Of a stretch of DNA of 64,000 bases, positions 7,470 through 16,602 are shown piece by piece (position 1 is the first letter of the stretch; the number at the start of each line of letters is the position of its first letter). The notes below the pieces were generated by a model. That model searched no databases, had not been told where the DNA came from, and saw nothing but the letters and a program-made list of their open reading frames with translations. Made by a program: the position numbers and the translations under genes. The DNA comes from Marinitoga aeolica (GTDB lineage Bacteria; Thermotogota; Thermotogae; Petrotogales; Petrotogaceae): NCBI RefSeq assembly GCF_029910535.1, contig NZ_CP069362.1:248001-312000 (forward strand), in the 5' to 3' direction.

Positions 7470-8063
7470 TTATAGTTTTTCAAAGTATATATCTTTTATA
7501 TATGGTGTATTATATGATACATTGGTAAATCTTCTTAAAGATCTATAATTTTTACTTGAATTTACTATTATCCCATCTATATATTTTACACTAATTTTTT
7601 CATACATTAACACTTCTGATTGCATTATTTGTTTTAAATTTTTATTTCCATTCCAATTTTTAGAAAAAATCATTTCTTTTAGTAATTCTAAATCTTTTAT
7701 GTTTTTAGTAAATATAGCATCACCTGCAGAAGCGTTTTTTACAGAAAAAAAATGATCATATATTCTTAATATTTTATTTGAAATTTCTAAAATTACAATA
7801 TCTCTTTTTTCTTTTAAATATCTATATAACATAGCATTTCTTGGATTTATGTATAACGGAACATATTCATATAGCATTTTATTATTTGGCAATATTTTAT
7901 ATCTTCTTCTATTTTGAACATCTCTATCAGAGTAATCTTTTTCAATAACATTTTTTCTTATAGCATATTCTCTTGAATAAATATAACCACTTTTAAATAT
8001 TTTCATAGCATTTTCATATGGAGTTATATAGTAAAATTTTTCAAATATAATTCCACCTCCCAA
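7470..8063 (-). CDS. darT: DarT-like DNA ADP-ribosyltransferase toxin
   Basis: A DUF4433/DarT family protein. Features in order are YYITPYENAMKIFKSGYIYSR (NAD-binding start), VQNRR (49-53), YVPLYINPRNAMLY, a stretch corresponding to the ADP-ribosylating turn-turn loop, and QSEVLMYEKI with the candidate catalytic Glu E150. DarT attaches ADP-ribose to thymine bases of DNA, and DarTG systems abort phage replication. The macro-domain gene follows by 16 bp. The start is unclear: the frame opens at TTG 8063, but the GGGAGGTGG lies inside the frame, so translation may begin a few codons later at a non-standard codon near 8046-8051. A weak start would suit a toxin. An intrinsic terminator lies directly upstream. 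Confidence 0.88.
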   Translation of the reverse strand: MGGGIIFEKFYYITPYENAMKIFKSGYIYSREYAIRKNVIEKDYSDRDVQNRRRYKILPNNKMLYEYVPLYINPRNAMLYRYLKEKRDIVILEISNKILRIYDHFFSVKNASAGDAIFTKNIKDLELLKEMIFSKNWNGNKNLKQIMQSEVLMYEKISVKYIDGIIVNSSKNYRSLRRFTNVSYNTPYIKDIYFEKL

Positions 8064-8065
8064 AG

Positions 8066-8094
8066 AAAATAAGGGGCATTTAACCCCTTATTTT
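8066..8094 (-). terminator. Intrinsic terminator after the RNase H-like gene
   Basis: An 11-bp stem around AAGGGG/CCCCTT is followed on the minus strand by TTTTCTTT. It separates the RNase H-like gene from darT and overlaps the region where darT could start. Confidence 0.85.
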
Positions 8095-8479
8095 AAAATA
8101 CATCAACAAATCTAGCTATTTTATCTGCATATTTTACATTTTCTCTACTTTTCCATATTAATGAAACTTTAGGTAATTGTTTATACAATTTTCTACATTG
8201 ATTTACAATTGCTGTATTTTTTTTACCTTTTGCTTTTCCTGTTATTAATTCATATGAACTTTTACTATCTGTTATTATTGTTACATATTCATCTTTGTAA
8301 TTTCTTTTTGCTAATCTTAAAGCTCTTAATATTGCATTTAATTCAACAATATTACTTCTATTTTTTTCATACAATATTCCAACTTCTTCTTTATCAATTA
8401 TATTTTCCCCTTTAAAAACTGCTACAACATAATATCCTTTTCCTTCTCTTAATCTTCCATCAACAACCATTTTAATCAT
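8093..8479 (-). CDS. RNase H-like protein
   Basis: A 128-residue RNase H fold protein with all four acidic active-site positions: D7 (VVDGR), E46 (VELNAI), D71 (ITDSKSS) and D119 (YADKIAR). It should cut RNA in RNA:DNA hybrids, or a related substrate. It is shorter and more divergent than housekeeping RNase HI: the usual TDGS motif reads VDGR. It is a single-gene cassette, with boundary element 4 and AAGGAGGG directly before its ATG and its own terminator after it. A role with the CRISPR system, such as processing DNA:RNA hybrids, is plausible but not shown. Confidence 0.8.
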   Translation of the reverse strand: MIKMVVDGRLREGKGYYVVAVFKGENIIDKEEVGILYEKNRSNIVELNAILRALRLAKRNYKDEYVTIITDSKSSYELITGKAKGKKNTAIVNQCRKLYKQLPKVSLIWKSRENVKYADKIARFVDVF

Positions 8480-8490
8480 CCTATCCCTCC

Positions 8491-8513
8491 TTTCAAATTA
8501 TTAGCAGACAAAT
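8491..8513 (-). repeat. Island boundary element, copy 4
   Basis: The minus-strand motif, with TTTGTCT in place of AAATGTCT, followed at once by the ribosome-binding site and ATG of the RNase H-like gene. Confidence 0.8.
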
Positions 8514-8519
8514 AAAAAA

Positions 8520-8543
8520 AAGAAGAGATAAATATCTCTTCTT
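8520..8543 (-). terminator. Intrinsic terminator after the JAB-domain gene
   Basis: An 11-bp stem (AAGAAGAGATA/TATCTCTTCTT) is followed on the minus strand by eight Ts, directly upstream of boundary element 4. Confidence 0.9.
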
Positions 8544-8565
8544 AATAAAATTAAAAACTATAATA

Positions 8566-9294
8566 TTATATATATAGTAAATGTTCGTATATATAATTTG
8601 TATCTAATTCTGGTTTATTTCTAACAAGTATAGGTTTTTTCTTTGTAAAATTATATCTTGAATATAATCTCATAATATCATGTTTTAAAAATGAAAATAT
8701 TTTACCTTTACCATCAACAATAATAAAATCAAAAAAATCTATTCCTAAAATTTTCGAAGATATTAATATCGCATCTCTAGTTTCATAATCTGCATTGCTT
8801 GGAATATATTTAGTTAATGGATGATTATGAACAATTATAAAATGCCTTGCTCCTGTTAAAACAAGCGGTTTAAAAATACTCGACGCACTTGTTACAGTTT
8901 TATCTTCTGAACCTAAACTAATATTATGGATACCTATCACATCTAAATCCTGATTTAACGAAATTGCTATCATATTTTCTCTATCTATATTTTTATAATA
9001 TTGACTTAACAAATTTTCTAGTTTCTTATAATTACCCATTAAATTTAATGGTTCAATTTCTTCTTTTATCTCTATTTTTATATCTGAAATAACAGGTTTA
9101 AATAAATCATTAAGTTGTTTAATATTTTCTTTTTCTAGTTTTTTTATATATTTGATTATTTTTTGATATTCATATTCATTAACCTCATAATCCATTGTAT
9201 TTATTTCTTTTAAACTAAGAATCTCTCCAACTAATTTTAAAAACTTAATATTATTAAAATTTCTTTGTTCTGCAATTTCTTTTAATTTAATCAA
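8566..9294 (-). CDS. RadC-like JAB/MPN-domain protein
   Basis: A 242-residue protein. Residues 100-215 match the RadC-type JAB domain: ISLNQDLDVIGIHNISLG, VTSASSIFKPLVLTGARHFIIVHNHP, then SNAD. The JAMM zinc ligands H156, H158 and D169 are all present. The first 100 residues are helical and do not resemble the helix-hairpin-helix part of RadC. JAB proteins near RadC occur in mobile and defence loci, where their activity is mostly unknown. The TTG start overlaps the stop of the 280-residue gene (TTGA), so the two are coupled and probably work together. A terminator ends the operon. Confidence 0.82.
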   Translation of the reverse strand: MIKLKEIAEQRNFNNIKFLKLVGEILSLKEINTMDYEVNEYEYQKIIKYIKKLEKENIKQLNDLFKPVISDIKIEIKEEIEPLNLMGNYKKLENLLSQYYKNIDRENMIAISLNQDLDVIGIHNISLGSEDKTVTSASSIFKPLVLTGARHFIIVHNHPLTKYIPSNADYETRDAILISSKILGIDFFDFIIVDGKGKIFSFLKHDIMRLYSRYNFTKKKPILVRNKPELDTNYIYEHLLYI

Positions 9295-10133
9295 TTTCTC
9301 CCCTCCATTACAATTATTTTTTTTAATTCATATAATGAAACTTTATCTTTATCACCAAAATCTATTTTTAATCCATTTATTTCGTAATCTTTCTCCATCA
9401 TTTTTTTTCTTTGTTTTAATAATTTTAAATATTCCTTTTTGGCTTTTTTATATTTATTATTCCAATATTTATAATATAATTTTTCTTTCTTATTAAATGG
9501 ATTTATATATATTGTTCCTAATAATGTATATCTAGAAACCTTTTCATATATTTTAGGTTTTCTATAATCATATTTACTATATATAATATTAGAAAATATT
9601 TTATCAAATGGTTTTGTTCCATTAATAGCTATATAATTATTATTATACATTTTATTCGGGATAATCTCTCCAAAATCCATTATTTCATAAACCATTGTAA
9701 AAACTGCTTTTTTTATTAAATCTTCATTGTATTCTTTTTTATCGATATTTTCTTTATTTATTACATACTCTATATTAGTATTCTTATTTCTTATCCAAAT
9801 TATGGAATAACTCTTTCCATTTAATAAATTACCTTTATCATTATTTATATATTCTATTTTTTCATATTCTCTTAAAGGTATTTTTAATAAATATTCATCA
9901 TGGGAAACTCTTGATATCTTTACTATTTCATTTTTATTTTTGCTATATTTTTTTTCAAAAAAATATATTTTTCCATTTGCATTTATTTTTTCATTCCATA
10001 TTATATATTCTTTTGACTCAAACCAAACTTTTATATTAGTTTTTATAACTTTAAATTTTCTACCATTTATTAAAGCTTTTGTTCCAGATTTTCTTGTATA
10101 TTGATATCGTAAAAAAGAGTATATTTTATTCAA
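9291..10133 (-). CDS. Unknown basic protein coupled to the JAB-domain gene
   Basis: I do not recognise this 280-residue protein. It is rich in Lys, Tyr, Ile and Asn. The predicted structure is mainly short beta strands (residues 15-130, such as GRKFKVIKTNIKVWFESKEYIIW) and then a long charged helix (about 220-250, KKAKKEYLKLLKQRKKMMEK). No signal peptide or membrane segment is seen. It starts with TTG after AGAGGGGG and its stop overlaps the start of the JAB gene, so the two form a two-gene cassette between elements 4 and 5. The overall charge fits nucleic-acid binding, but that is only a guess. Confidence 0.6.
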   Translation of the reverse strand: MNKIYSFLRYQYTRKSGTKALINGRKFKVIKTNIKVWFESKEYIIWNEKINANGKIYFFEKKYSKNKNEIVKISRVSHDEYLLKIPLREYEKIEYINNDKGNLLNGKSYSIIWIRNKNTNIEYVINKENIDKKEYNEDLIKKAVFTMVYEIMDFGEIIPNKMYNNNYIAINGTKPFDKIFSNIIYSKYDYRKPKIYEKVSRYTLLGTIYINPFNKKEKLYYKYWNNKYKKAKKEYLKLLKQRKKMMEKDYEINGLKIDFGDKDKVSLYELKKIIVMEGRN

Positions 10134-10211
10134 ATACCCACCCCCTCTATATTTTCAATTTTTTTACTCCAACCAATGTTACCTTTCCAATATTTATCTC
10201 ACTTCTCTTTC

Positions 10212-11166
<955 letters not shown>

Positions 11167-11231
11167 TTTTATTGCATCAATAGCAACTTTATTATGTCTT
11201 GACACAAATTTAATAGCATCATCCCCATATT

Positions 11232-11468
11232 TTACTGTGGCATTAACAAAAATGATTCCATATTTTTAGATAATTTTATAAAATCATCCCCATATTTAGA
11301 TATAAATCTTGATAAAGTTTTAGATGATATTTTCATTCCACTTTTTGCTACATCATCACTGTAATTCTTTAATAAATATTTTAATAGATCATCTGCAACA
11401 CTTAAAACATTAGAAAAACTGCTTATAACTAGAGTAATTAATACAATAATCAAAATAATTTTTTTCAT
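11232..11468 (-). CDS. Small exported protein with YGDD repeats, probably frameshifted
   Basis: The 78-residue product starts with a clear signal peptide (MKKIILIIVLITLVISSFS) followed by an amphipathic region. Two related motifs are in frame, NYSDDVAKSG and KYGDDFIKLS. After the stop codon the reading frame +1 continues with a third, KYGDDAIKF, and runs on to 11128. The homology across the stop shows that the gene was once longer and has a frameshift near 11240-11262. Function is unknown. It sits alone between a terminator upstream and a terminator downstream. Confidence 0.6.
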   Translation of the reverse strand: MKKIILIIVLITLVISSFSNVLSVADDLLKYLLKNYSDDVAKSGMKISSKTLSRFISKYGDDFIKLSKNMESFLLMPQ

Positions 11469-11534
11469 AATAATCCCTCCATTCTTTATTTTCTTTAAAA
11501 ATTATAAAAATATATCACCTCCATAATTTGATAT

Positions 11535-11566
11535 TAAAAAAAAGAAGAGATTTCTCTTCTTTTTTG
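11535..11566 (-). terminator. Intrinsic terminator in gene-free stretch
   Basis: A stem of AAAGAAGAG/CTCTTCTTT with T runs on both strands. It lies a few bases after boundary element 7 with no gene between them. The stretch 11469-11799 holds no gene, only this hairpin, elements 7 and 8, and the array terminator. Confidence 0.75.
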
Positions 11567-11575
11567 TTTTATAAT

Positions 11576-11602
11576 ATTCAAATTATTAGCAGACATTTAA
11601 AA
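11576..11602 (-). repeat. Island boundary element, copy 7
   Basis: A near-perfect minus-strand copy of the motif (AAATGTCT, GC, then TAATAATTTGAA). No gene follows before the terminator at 11535-11566. Confidence 0.8.
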
Positions 11603-11660
11603 ATATTTTTTATTCTTTTTTATTTTATTACTTGCAATATACAAAATAATAATTTTACTT

Positions 11661-11687
11661 TCTAAATTAATATTAGACATTTAAAAC
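11661..11687 (-). repeat. Island boundary element, copy 8 (degenerate)
   Basis: A diverged minus-strand copy (AAATGTCT, then AATATTAATTTAGAAAG) about 60 bp from copy 7. It is the copy nearest the CRISPR array. Confidence 0.65.
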
Positions 11688-11770
11688 TAAATTCGCATTT
11701 TATAAAAACTAAAAAGTTTAATTTATCTTTATTTCAAAAATTTCAATAGTAATTACAAACTAAAAAAATT

Positions 11771-11794
11771 CCCTGGATCAATAATGATCCAGGG
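11771..11794 (-). terminator. Intrinsic terminator of the CRISPR array transcript
   Basis: A perfect 10-bp stem (CCCTGGATCA/TGATCCAGGG) with a 4-nt loop is followed on the minus strand by AATTTTTTT. It lies 6 bp beyond the degenerate last repeat and shows that the array is transcribed on the minus strand. Confidence 0.9.
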
Positions 11795-11799
11795 ATATT

Positions 11800-14700
11800 T
11801 ATACCATACCTCATAGGTAGATTAAAAACATTATGAGTTTGTAGCTAATATGCATGATGAATGGCAGTTTCCATACCTCATAGGTAGATTAAAAACGAGA
11901 AAGTATTTGAATTGAGAGAGGAGTAAAATCCTCGTTTCCATACCTCATAGGTAGATTAAAAACTTTTTGTTTCGAAGGATCAGATGAATTTCTCGCACGT
12001 TTCCATACCTCATAGGTAGATTAAAAACATGAGTCAAAAAACAAAGCATTGGCGATAGAAAGGTCTTGTTTCCATACCTCATAGGTAGATTAAAAACAGA
12101 TTTATCGAATCAAAAGGCGCCTCCACAAAATTTGGTTTCCATACCTCATAGGTAGATTAAAAACTTTTACCCAAATTTAACAGAATATTATAAGGTGGTT
12201 GCTGTTTCCATACCTCATAGGTAGATTAAAAACCAACCTGAACCACCAACAAACGACGCTGGAACAAAGGGGATGCGTTTCCATACCTCATAGGTAGATT
12301 AAAAACTTTCAATAAACAAAGGATTTATAAAAAAAATTTAAGGGGGTATGTTTCCATACCTCATAGGTAGATTAAAAACTGTTCATAAGTATATGGTTTA
12401 TAATCCCTGCAATGTTGTTTCCATACCTCATAGGTAGATTAAAAACTGTTCATAAGTATATGGTTTATAATCCCTGCAATGTTGTTTCCATACCTCATAG
12501 GTAGATTAAAAACCTTATTAAAGAAACAATCAGAAATAAAACAAAAAATTAGTTTCCATACCTCATAGGTAGATTAAAAACCTTATTAAAGAAACAATCA
12601 GAAATAAAACAAAAAATTAGTTTCCATACCTCATAGGTAGATTAAAAACTAGTAAAAATAGAAGGAATAGGATACGAAATCGATAAAGTTTCCATACCTC
12701 ATAGGTAGATTAAAAACAAAAGAAAGAGAGAAGGGGATAAAGTTTCCCTCGAGTTTCCATACCTCATAGGTAGATTAAAAACAAATGGAAAATGTTTTCA
12801 AATTCGCCAAATCTCACTACGTTTCCATACCTCATAGGTAGATTAAAAACATATCCAAAAAAGTAGCTGCTGGCGAACTAGAAGCAGCTCAGTTTCCATA
12901 CCTCATAGGTAGATTAAAAACCAGAAAAGATCTTAAGAATAAAAGATTAGCTTTAAACGTTTCCATACCTCATAGGTAGATTAAAAACTGTTTGCAATCA
13001 TTGGTTTTGCCGTTGGTTTAATATATGTTTCCATACCTCATAGGTAGATTAAAAACAAAAAATAAAGTAACAATATACACAGACGGAAGTTGTTTCCATA
13101 CCTCATAGGTAGATTAAAAACGTAAGAAACTCGGCATCAAAAAACCGGGTTATTATGTGTTTCCATACCTCATAGGTAGATTAAAAACCAACAGTAGAAA
13201 TTATTCCAGTAGTCGCAGAAAAATCTAGTTTCCATACCTCATAGGTAGATTAAAAACTTTACACTCATCATATTCACTTAAGTTTTCTTGTAATGTTTCC
13301 ATACCTCATAGGTAGATTAAAAACTATTATAGAATTTCCACCTTACGGTGAAGTTGCTAGGGGTTTCCATACCTCATAGGTAGATTAAAAACGCAAATTC
13401 CTCCTTTTTATTAATTCACATTGTAAATCAAGTTTCCATACCTCATAGGTAGATTAAAAACTTTTTATAAACACCCCGAAAGGGGTGTTTATTACCTTCG
13501 GTTTCCATACCTCATAGGTAGATTAAAAACAATGATTGGGAGGTGTAAAAATGGCCGGCAGAGTTAAATATGCGGTTTCCATACCTCATAGGTAGATTAA
13601 AAACAACGATGGAGCAGTATTAACTTACAACAAAGTTATGACGTTTCCATACCTCATAGGTAGATTAAAAACTATAATATACAATTTTCTACAAACTTAC
13701 CATTTGCTGTTTCCATACCTCATAGGTAGATTAAAAACGGTATTCGCAAAAAGAAAGTTCGGTAGTTTTGTGTAGTTTCCATACCTCATAGGTAGATTAA
13801 AAACTTTATAATAAGTGGTTAATAGTAGAATAGTAAAACAAGGTTTCCATACCTCATAGGTAGATTAAAAACTAAACAAGGTAGCTTTAGAACAAAGGTA
13901 ACAACTGTTTCGTTTCCATACCTCATAGGTAGATTAAAAACACGAACCAAAAAGAAGTCCTAGTTCTGGTATTTGGGAACAGTTTCCATACCTCATAGGT
14001 AGATTAAAAACTGAATACGCAGAAGACAAAATAAAAGAATATGGATTCGTTTCCATACCTCATAGGTAGATTAAAAACTGCAGACAACAAAGCAATAAGA
14101 AACATGTACGCAGACACATGTTTCCATACCTCATAGGTAGATTAAAAACAAAAAACGAAGTTGAAAAGTTCGAAAAGAGTGAGGCGTAGTTTCCATACCT
14201 CATAGGTAGATTAAAAACAAAAGAGTGAGGCGTAAGCCTCGCTCTTTTTTTATGATGTTTCCATACCTCATAGGTAGATTAAAAACGACGGCAAAAAATT
14301 CTACTGGGCCGCAAGCGGCGACCCGTTTCCATACCTCATAGGTAGATTAAAAACACAAATACGAAGTAATGATGTCACAAGATGGAAATCTCGTTTCCAT
14401 ACCTCATAGGTAGATTAAAAACTTTTTATGCAATTAATAAGTATGAAATCATGACGTCGTTTCCATACCTCATAGGTAGATTAAAAACTTATATCAGGAA
14501 ATTATAATCAGGGGGAACACCCCCCTGGTTTCCATACCTCATAGGTAGATTAAAAACGAGTACTATTGATTATAGAGCAAATCAATATAATATGTTTCCA
14601 TACCTCATAGGTAGATTAAAAACAAAGAAAAAATAGAAGAATAGCTAAACAAGCCATCAGTTTCCATACCTCATAGGTAGATTAAAAACCTCGTATTTGA

Positions 14701-16254
14701 TAAATACGGGATATTGAAGTTTTCCTCGTTTCCATACCTCATAGGTAGATTAAAAACACAAGTATCCTCAAAGATAGCGAAATTTACTCAGAAGGTTTCC
14801 ATACCTCATAGGTAGATTAAAAACGCCAACGGTAAGATTAAGGAAATGTCAAGAAACGTTGTTTCCATACCTCATAGGTAGATTAAAAACCTAATGAATT
14901 AGTTAAAAATGTCTTAGATGATTTAAAGTTTCCATACCTCATAGGTAGATTAAAAACCAGCACATCATATGTTGAACATTATATAGACGATACACAGTTT
15001 CCATACCTCATAGGTAGATTAAAAACCAGTGAATTCAAACAAGTTTATTGAGTATTTAAAATCGTTTCCATACCTCATAGGTAGATTAAAAACTTTAACA
15101 GCAAAAGAAATTACAAAAATAGGAGGGGTTAGTTTCCATACCTCATAGGTAGATTAAAAACATTCAACTTTTAAAAGAAAGAGGATTAGAGGCAATAATG
15201 TTTCCATACCTCATAGGTAGATTAAAAACTCTAAAGTTCGTGAAGAAGGTGACACGGGAAAATACCATGTTTCCATACCTCATAGGTAGATTAAAAACAT
15301 AAAACAAAGAATATCAGAAATAGAAGAAGAATTAAAACGTTTCCATACCTCATAGGTAGATTAAAAACTATTTTTAGTGTAATGGAGAGGGTGAAAAATT
15401 TTATTGTAGTTTCCATACCTCATAGGTAGATTAAAAACCAGAAAAATAATGAATTAGATGAAATAGCAATTAGTTTCCATACCTCATAGGTAGATTAAAA
15501 ACTGAATATCTTATGGGAAAAAACAAAGTGGTTGATCGATAGGTTTCCATACCTCATAGGTAGATTAAAAACTATTTTTAGTGTAATGGAGAGGGTGAAA
15601 AATTTTATTGTAGTTTCCATACCTCATAGGTAGATTAAAAACCAGAAAAATAATGAATTAGATGAAATAGCAATTAGTTTCCATACCTCATAGGTAGATT
15701 AAAAACTTGATAAAGCAATAGACAGCGAAAATTTCGATATTTAGTTTCCATACCTCATAGGTAGATTAAAAACTTAAACAAGAAACAAGAGAAAGGTTAA
15801 ATTCAGTATTTGAGTTTCCATACCTCATAGGTAGATTAAAAACGATTTTGAAAAACAAAATTGCAAATTCTGAATTACCCAGTTTCCATACCTCATAGGT
15901 AGATTAAAAACGCTCAAATATTTGCTGGACGTGATGGATTTTTAACGATAGGTTTCCATACCTCATAGGTAGATTAAAAACGAATTGGGAAAAGCAATAA
16001 AAATGGTAGAAAAATGGGTTTCCATACCTCATAGGTAGATTAAAAACCCTTTTAGATTTACAATCATACAACACACTTGAAGAAGTTTCCATACCTCATA
16101 GGTAGATTAAAAACTAGAATTAAAAGTGGCGGTAACGCTTTTGGTATGGGAACAGTTTCCATACCTCATAGGTAGATTAAAAACTTTGAAAGAAAGGAGG
16201 CGAATACCTTGAAACTATCAATACGTTTCCATACCTCATAGGTAGATTAAAAAC
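11800..16254 (-). CRISPR. CRISPR array, 66 repeats of 30 bp and 65 spacers
   Basis: Counting each repeat start by eye gives 66 repeats and 65 spacers of 34-44 nt. On the transcribed minus strand the repeat begins GTTTTTAATC and ends ATGGAAAC, the usual 8-nt crRNA tag of type III systems. Orientation is supported by the degenerate repeat at 11800, the terminator beyond it, and the leader at the other end. Repeats are otherwise almost identical. Duplicated spacers occur at 12380-12416 and 12447-12483, at 12514-12551 and 12582-12619, and as a pair at 15369-15472 and 15573-15676. Most spacers are purine-rich on the plus strand, so most crRNAs would be antisense to mRNA. The repeats form the only array in the window and most likely supply the type III-A complex upstream. 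Confidence 0.98.
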
Positions 16255-16582
16255 ACGTAGAAATACTGATTATTATTATAACACCTTTTCTTTTCATTTC
16301 CTTTATCGTGCGGTTTACTAAATATTAAATTCACTAATGAAGATATTTTTAGAATTTTTTGTGTTTTCCGGATCCCCCTCATTTTTCTTTAATTTTTATG
16401 AATTAACCTGATTGTTACATAGTTACAAAATTGTGATTCACTAATAATAAATATTTTAGACGATTTTTATTTCCCCGGATCTCGGCATATAATTCGTATA
16501 TCAAACTATATTTTATTTAACATTGTTATTTTTTGGTTTAATTTTTGATAATTATTTAATAAATAATCTTTTTTAATAAAAA
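16255..16582 (-). promoter_or_regulatory. CRISPR leader with a tandem imperfect duplication
   Basis: This 328-bp AT-rich stretch has no gene and separates the last csm-operon gene from the newest repeat. It contains two copies of a segment of about 50 bp, spaced exactly 107 bp apart: GATCCGG at 16368-16374 and 16475-16481, and ATTAGTGAAT at 16329-16338 and 16436-16445, with similar sequence between. A TATAAT-like hexamer on the minus strand lies about 30 bp before the first repeat, though no good -35 box is seen. The repeated blocks may be integration or promoter signals. Confidence 0.8.
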
Positions 16583-16602
16583 AGGCCGATTAAATTCGGC
16601 CT
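16583..16602 (-). terminator. Intrinsic terminator of the csm operon
   Basis: A stem of AGGCCGA/TCGGCCT is followed on the minus strand by TTTTTTATT. It overlaps the stop codon of the gene ending at 16590 and isolates the array from the csm operon. Confidence 0.85.

Noticed and set aside
8209-8415. A Leu/Tyr-rich plus-strand frame of 68 codons
   Set aside because: It lies wholly inside the RNase H-like gene on the other strand and has no ribosome-binding site.
15904-16092. An open frame of 62 codons inside the CRISPR array
   Set aside because: It runs through repeats and spacers and encodes the repeat twice; it is an artefact of the array.
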